From positions 62,001-126,000 of the forward strand of contig JAGXGE010000001.1 in assembly GCA_024637015.1 (NCBI GenBank): a stretch of DNA of 64,000 nucleotides. Direction: 5' to 3'. The translations under genes were made by a program, and so were the position numbers. The notes beneath the pieces were generated by a model. The model did no database searches and was not told where the DNA came from. It saw only the letters and a list, made by a program, of their open reading frames with translations. Every line of letters starts with the position of its first letter. The stretch's first letter is position 1. Shown here one piece after another: positions 60,400 through 64,000 of the stretch. Source of the stretch: Aequorivita sp. Its GTDB lineage: Bacteria > Bacteroidota > Bacteroidia > Flavobacteriales > Flavobacteriaceae.

Positions 60400-61092
60400 T
60401 TAAAATTCATATTTAAAAAAACTTATTTCTCTGGCATAAATTTTTGAAATCCATTCAACCTCTTTACTTTTTAGAATATCCTTATAATTTCTTTTGTCTT
60501 TACGAAGATTGCCTTTTGCCTTTTTATCCGGCAAACTTAATTTTCCGTTTAAATTAAACCTATTGTTTAAATCTAAAATTGCCTGGTCAAGCTCTTCATA
60601 TTTATATATCTTGTCAACAATTGGGATTGAATTATTGGTATATAATTCAAACCCCTTGACTTTTCCTGCATCACCACATTCTATAAAACTCAATATGGAT
60701 TCATATTTATCAGGACCTCCGTTGTGGAAATACCAAGAGATAACTTTATCAAAAGGATTTCTTTCAAAACAAAATTTATAATAAGTATTCCAAATTTCTG
60801 GAGAAACATTCCTTTTAACATTGTTTGCAGAAATATGATTATAAAATTTCATTTTTTGTTTTCTAAATAAAATTATCTTAATCAATTCCCTTAGGGTATA
60901 TTTTTTTTTCAAAACCATATAGTTTTGTGGACCACGATACCCAAGACTTTTTCTGTATTTTTCATCTTGAAGAGCAATAGGAGTAATGATATCTTCTTCT
61001 CCACAGATACTGGATAATGCAATTTCGAAACTTGTTCCCGCTGTTTTTTCGGTTTTTATAAAAATGAATTTATGTTTATGTGATATTATCAT
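60400..61092 (-). CDS. Sulfotransferase-family protein
   Basis: A 230-residue cytoplasmic protein. The PAPS 5'-phosphosulfate loop is seen in HKFIFIKTEKTAGTSFEIAL near residues 7-26 and the 3'-phosphate site in FERNPFDKVISWYFHNGG near 108-125. This type (sulfotransferase family 2-like) modifies carbohydrates. In the middle of the exopolysaccharide cluster it suggests a sulfated glycan, a feature often found in marine bacteria (inference). Confidence 0.82.
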   Translation of the reverse strand: MIISHKHKFIFIKTEKTAGTSFEIALSSICGEEDIITPIALQDEKYRKSLGYRGPQNYMVLKKKYTLRELIKIILFRKQKMKFYNHISANNVKRNVSPEIWNTYYKFCFERNPFDKVISWYFHNGGPDKYESILSFIECGDAGKVKGFELYTNNSIPIVDKIYKYEELDQAILDLNNRFNLNGKLSLPDKKAKGNLRKDKRNYKDILKSKEVEWISKIYAREISFFKYEF

Positions 61093-61195
61093 TTTTTGCT
61101 ACTATCGTTAAGGATTTTTATTAAGTTTCATTATGTCGTTAGATTTTTATCTTCTGAACTTCATCGCTTAAAAATATTATAACTTAAGTTATTAA

Positions 61196-61224
61196 TTTCT
61201 TGGCTTCTATTTTCTTGGCTTCTA
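61196..61224. repeat. Two tandem copies of a 14-base word (15-base period)
   Basis: TTTCTTGGCTTCTA occurs at 61196-61209 and 61211-61224. The surrounding gap 61093-61324 is very AT-rich and shows no gene or clear promoter box that I can support. Confidence 0.75.
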
Positions 61225-61324
61225 AGTATGGTATATATTATTATATTCAAAATACCTTTCTATTTATTATTAAAAAGGTTCTTGATGCTGAATGATTTGA
61301 GAAAGGGCGAGACAAATATACTCT

Positions 61325-62386
61325 TCAATATTTTGAAAGAATTAGTGATTGATAAAGCTTTGCATAATTATCCACTTCCTGTTGCAAGGTATGATTTTCA
61401 GCTATATTTTGAATTCCTATTTTATTCAATTTATTTTTATCCAATTCTGGTATCTTATAAATATCCATAATCTTTTGAATCAGTTCATCGGGATGTTTTA
61501 AATCGAAAATATTCTCCGCATTCAACAAATATCTTGCTCCACCGCCAGAGTCTGAACTCAAAACGGGTACACCACAAGCCATGGCCTCCAAAATAGAAAC
61601 AGGCAAACCTTCTTGGATTGAAGAGAGAATAAATAAATCTAAACCCCTTAAAACGTTTGGGATATTTTTGTTTTCAATAAAGCCTTGAAAATGCACGCGA
61701 TTTTCCAACCCATTATTTTTTATATAATTGTTAAGCACTTGTATGTATTTTTCATCTTCGTTACCATACAGGTGTAATATTATATTTTCAGGAAGTTTTT
61801 TAAGGGTTTTAACAATCGCCATTTGATTTTTATTGGCATTAATATTCCCAATGCACCCAATATTAAAGTTTTGGTGAGGCAATTTTCCCATAGGCTTAAA
61901 AAACTCTATATCAACACCATGAGGAATAAAAGAAATTTTATTTCGAAAGACCAAGGAATTGAAAAAGCGGTTTTTCATCTCTGGATTGTCATAGGCAATA
62001 TGATTTGACAACAAGCTTTTCAATTGCCAACGTTTAGACCACGAATTGTTTTTCTTGGTATATAAATATTTTACAGCCGAAACCCTACACGACAATGCTT
62101 CTAAGTAATTGGACTTATAATCCCAAGAATGTAAAATGTCTATTTTATGATCTTTTAAAAGACTTCTAAAACTTAAAATACTCTGGATTTTGTTAGAAGT
62201 CCATTTGAATTCAAGGCATCTATTTTTTGAAATATCAGCTGGTATAGCTTCAGGAAATTTCTCTACGCAGATATAGGGGTCGAAAGCTGTTTTATCGATA
62301 TGTCTAAATAATGAAAGTAAGACGTATTGACTACCCGCAGTTTTAAAATTGGGAATTGTATATAAAATTTTTATGCGCTTATCCAT
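61325..62386 (-). CDS. Glycosyltransferase family 4
   Basis: A 353-residue GT-B enzyme: IKILYTIPNFKTAGSQYVLL at the N terminus, IGCIGNINANKNQMAIVKTL near 180, and QEGLPVSILEAMACGVPVLS near 262 followed by SDSGGGARYLL. It overlaps the upstream asparagine-synthase-like gene by 8 bases, so they are cotranscribed. Confidence 0.9.
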   Translation of the reverse strand: MDKRIKILYTIPNFKTAGSQYVLLSLFRHIDKTAFDPYICVEKFPEAIPADISKNRCLEFKWTSNKIQSILSFRSLLKDHKIDILHSWDYKSNYLEALSCRVSAVKYLYTKKNNSWSKRWQLKSLLSNHIAYDNPEMKNRFFNSLVFRNKISFIPHGVDIEFFKPMGKLPHQNFNIGCIGNINANKNQMAIVKTLKKLPENIILHLYGNEDEKYIQVLNNYIKNNGLENRVHFQGFIENKNIPNVLRGLDLFILSSIQEGLPVSILEAMACGVPVLSSDSGGGARYLLNAENIFDLKHPDELIQKIMDIYKIPELDKNKLNKIGIQNIAENHTLQQEVDNYAKLYQSLILSKY

Positions 62387-63767
62387 TGCTACGGGTTCTG
62401 TACCACACTGCTAAGGTAAGCAACATACTTAAAGGATGCGAATAAGTTACAGCATCCCCTGTTTTAAAATTATTGTAAAAGCGTGCAAGCAAGGGTTTGG
62501 AAATAAACGGATGTAGGTTTTCTGAAAAAAGCCATTGCTGTAGCTTTTCATCGTTTTCCATTCCTAAAAACTGAAGTTCCCAATTGCGTTGTATATAAGG
62601 TTTCCCCATTTTAAGCTTCAACTCCCTTTTTAATTTATTGCTTATGCGATACGGTAAGTTGTTAGGAGATACATTCTTTTCAAATGTAAATAGATTGTAG
62701 GGCCTATGATCCTGCCAAGTTATTTTAGCCAAAGCAGGATTTTGCTGTTTTATATAGGCTATTTGAAGTTTGCGGTCAGCCAAATATTCCTCTGGGACGG
62801 TACAGATAAATTCACACATCCTATCGTCATAATAAGGCAAGCTTACAGGGTGCGCGGCCTCAAAAACTGAAAGGTTTACGGAGGTCCAACGCGGTGCCCA
62901 ATACAAACTTTTAAAGGCACGCAATTTAGCACTTGGGTTTTCTATGTCAATGCTATTAAGCAAGGTTCCAATCCTTTCTCGCAAATACCCTTCAAAATCA
63001 CCCTCCAGCTCCCATTCTTGCCAAAGCGCTATGGCGAGTTCCATTCCGCCTTTTTTGACAATTTTCTTAATACTAATTTCTAACAAATCTTCTTCCTTTG
63101 CTCCTTCTGGCGCCCCCCGATCAAAAAGCACATCGCCCCAGTGGCCTAATGAAAAGACACCCTCCATATTTTTTAATTCTTCAATAATAGCCATTTGGCG
63201 AGGATGCGTAAAATCGGAATAACAATGGTTTATGGAAGCCAATTCTTCCAGTTTTGGCCAAAGATATCCTGATTCAATAGTAAACTCCTCAAAATCAAAT
63301 GCACATACTTTTGCAATTTGCTTCCCAATCCGACTTTCCGAAAAACCACCTTTAAACGAATAACTATAGGATGTTACGGACTTTTTAAGTTTTGCCAGGG
63401 CAACAGCTTGTGTACGACTGTCCAATCCTCCCGACAGCGGGAGAATTACTTTTAAATCTTTAAGTTGCTCCGAAATAATTTGCTCAAACAAGGTGGTAAA
63501 TTCCTCCAATGCCGTTTCAAAACTAATATCCCTCGGACTGTAATGCCATTGGAACCAGGGTTTGCTTTCAACTAAAAACCCATTATCATCCAGGGTATTT
63601 AACGAAGCTGGGGGAAGTACTTTTTGGTCTTTCCAATAGGTATCCGCATCCAAAAAGAAACCTGTAGCGGTGAAGATGCAGATGGCTTTTTTGTTCAATT
63701 CGTGGAGGGTGTTGACCTTAACAAATCGCTGATGGATCGGGATTATTTGGGTTTTTATTGTGGGCAT
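62379..63767 (-). CDS. Asparagine synthase-related protein (PP-loop amidotransferase half)
   Basis: A 462-residue protein with the ATP PP-loop VILPLSGGLDSRTQAVAL near residue 107 and a C-terminal asparagine-synthase domain. The catalytic N-terminal Cys of class II glutamine amidotransferases is absent (the protein begins MPTIKTQIIP). Such proteins in polysaccharide clusters may amidate sugar acids, but this is not shown. It is the first visible gene of the cluster; repeats lie upstream. Confidence 0.82.
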   Translation of the reverse strand: MPTIKTQIIPIHQRFVKVNTLHELNKKAICIFTATGFFLDADTYWKDQKVLPPASLNTLDDNGFLVESKPWFQWHYSPRDISFETALEEFTTLFEQIISEQLKDLKVILPLSGGLDSRTQAVALAKLKKSVTSYSYSFKGGFSESRIGKQIAKVCAFDFEEFTIESGYLWPKLEELASINHCYSDFTHPRQMAIIEELKNMEGVFSLGHWGDVLFDRGAPEGAKEEDLLEISIKKIVKKGGMELAIALWQEWELEGDFEGYLRERIGTLLNSIDIENPSAKLRAFKSLYWAPRWTSVNLSVFEAAHPVSLPYYDDRMCEFICTVPEEYLADRKLQIAYIKQQNPALAKITWQDHRPYNLFTFEKNVSPNNLPYRISNKLKRELKLKMGKPYIQRNWELQFLGMENDEKLQQWLFSENLHPFISKPLLARFYNNFKTGDAVTYSHPLSMLLTLAVWYRTRSNG

Positions 63768-63805
63768 TTGTGTTTTTGTGTGATTCGTAAAAGTAATTAA
63801 ATATT

Positions 63806-64000
63806 ACATCCCTCCCAACCTCTACTTCGACTACGCTCAGCACAGGCTCTTCAAAGGGAGGAGTTAGATTTGTAACTAAAATTAAAATTGGGAGTTCAAT
63901 CAAAAGATTTCCATTTTAATGGCTCGTATATTATAATAACCACAAATCCTATATAAAAAAGAAAATTTGCCCCCTCCCTTTGAAGGGAGGGCTTGGGGAG
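63806..64000. repeat. Family-D repeats upstream of the asparagine-synthase-like gene (two copies, the second cut by the window edge)
   Basis: A direct copy at 63806-63861 (ACATCCCTCCCAACCTCTAC...CTTCAAAGGGAGG) and an inverted copy at 63969-64000 (CCCCCTCCCTTTGAAGGGAG...) face each other, as at the ends of cassette D, but no nuclease gene lies in the 107 bases between. The gap 63768-64000 has no gene that I can support. Confidence 0.75.

Noticed and set aside
61228..61470. 80-codon plus-strand open frame
   Set aside because: It overlaps the 3' end of a convincing GT4 gene on the other strand, is extremely AT-rich, and has no recognisable domain.
63718..63903. 61-codon minus-strand open frame at the right end
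   Set aside because: It runs through a family-D repeat and overlaps the asparagine-synthase-like start; it is repeat translation, not a gene.

Overview
The window looks like a chromosomal segment from a marine-type member of the Flavobacteriaceae (Bacteroidota), possibly close to Aequorivita or a relative. The genus is a guess; the family is well supported. Evidence: AT-rich DNA with short intergenic gaps, several promoter-like TAnnTTTG boxes, type IX secretion C-terminal sorting domains, a PorV/PorQ-family protein, DUF5606, DUF2490 and DUF349 proteins, OstA-like and Fur-purA gene order, and flavobacterial intergenic palindromes. I found no rRNA, tRNA or CRISPR array.

Layout. 1-5447: the 3' end of recG, then a TetR / SulP / beta-carbonic anhydrase / DUF2490 block bounded by a second, decayed copy of the recG tail, then a secreted M28 peptidase. 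6068-8640: a GC-rich, foreign-looking Asp-box (YCF48-like) T9SS cargo gene beside a possible gene remnant. 8797-25963: housekeeping genes (rel, fur, purA, an OstA-like protein, a class III aminotransferase, a TPR protein, two DUF368 lipid-carrier flippase homologues, aroE, a DUF349 protein, mazG, DUF5606, def, ruvX, dapD). 26020-33201: an LPS-core-like cluster (sugar kinase, GT9, several GT2, a GT-B enzyme). 33328-48753: tsaC-like, CCA-adding enzyme, heme A synthase, nucleoid protein, recQ, kdsD-tatC-lptB, pssA, PorV2-like and Lnb-like proteins. 49839-63767: an exopolysaccharide / O-antigen cluster, all on the minus strand (priming glycosyltransferase, five GT4, polymerase/ligase, GT2, exostosin, sulfotransferase, asparagine-synthase-like).

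The most unusual signal is spread between these regions. Four small PD-(D/E)XK-type nuclease genes (three GxxExxY proteins, one DUF559 protein) each sit between inverted repeats of their own sequence family, and each family also has one or more geneless palindromic copies nearby. Counting two further repeat families without a gene, most copies lie within about 16 bases downstream of a stop codon. Some arms are translated into the host protein tail (pssA, a GT4) or supply the apparent start codon of the next gene (cca). This reads as a set of nuclease-plus-palindrome mobile cassettes, similar in layout to REP/RAYT systems but with a different enzyme fold. The layout is seen directly; mobility is inferred.

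The two sugar clusters together with kdsD, lptB, the OstA-like protein, the DUF368 pair and the Lnb-like protein give the window a strong cell-envelope theme.
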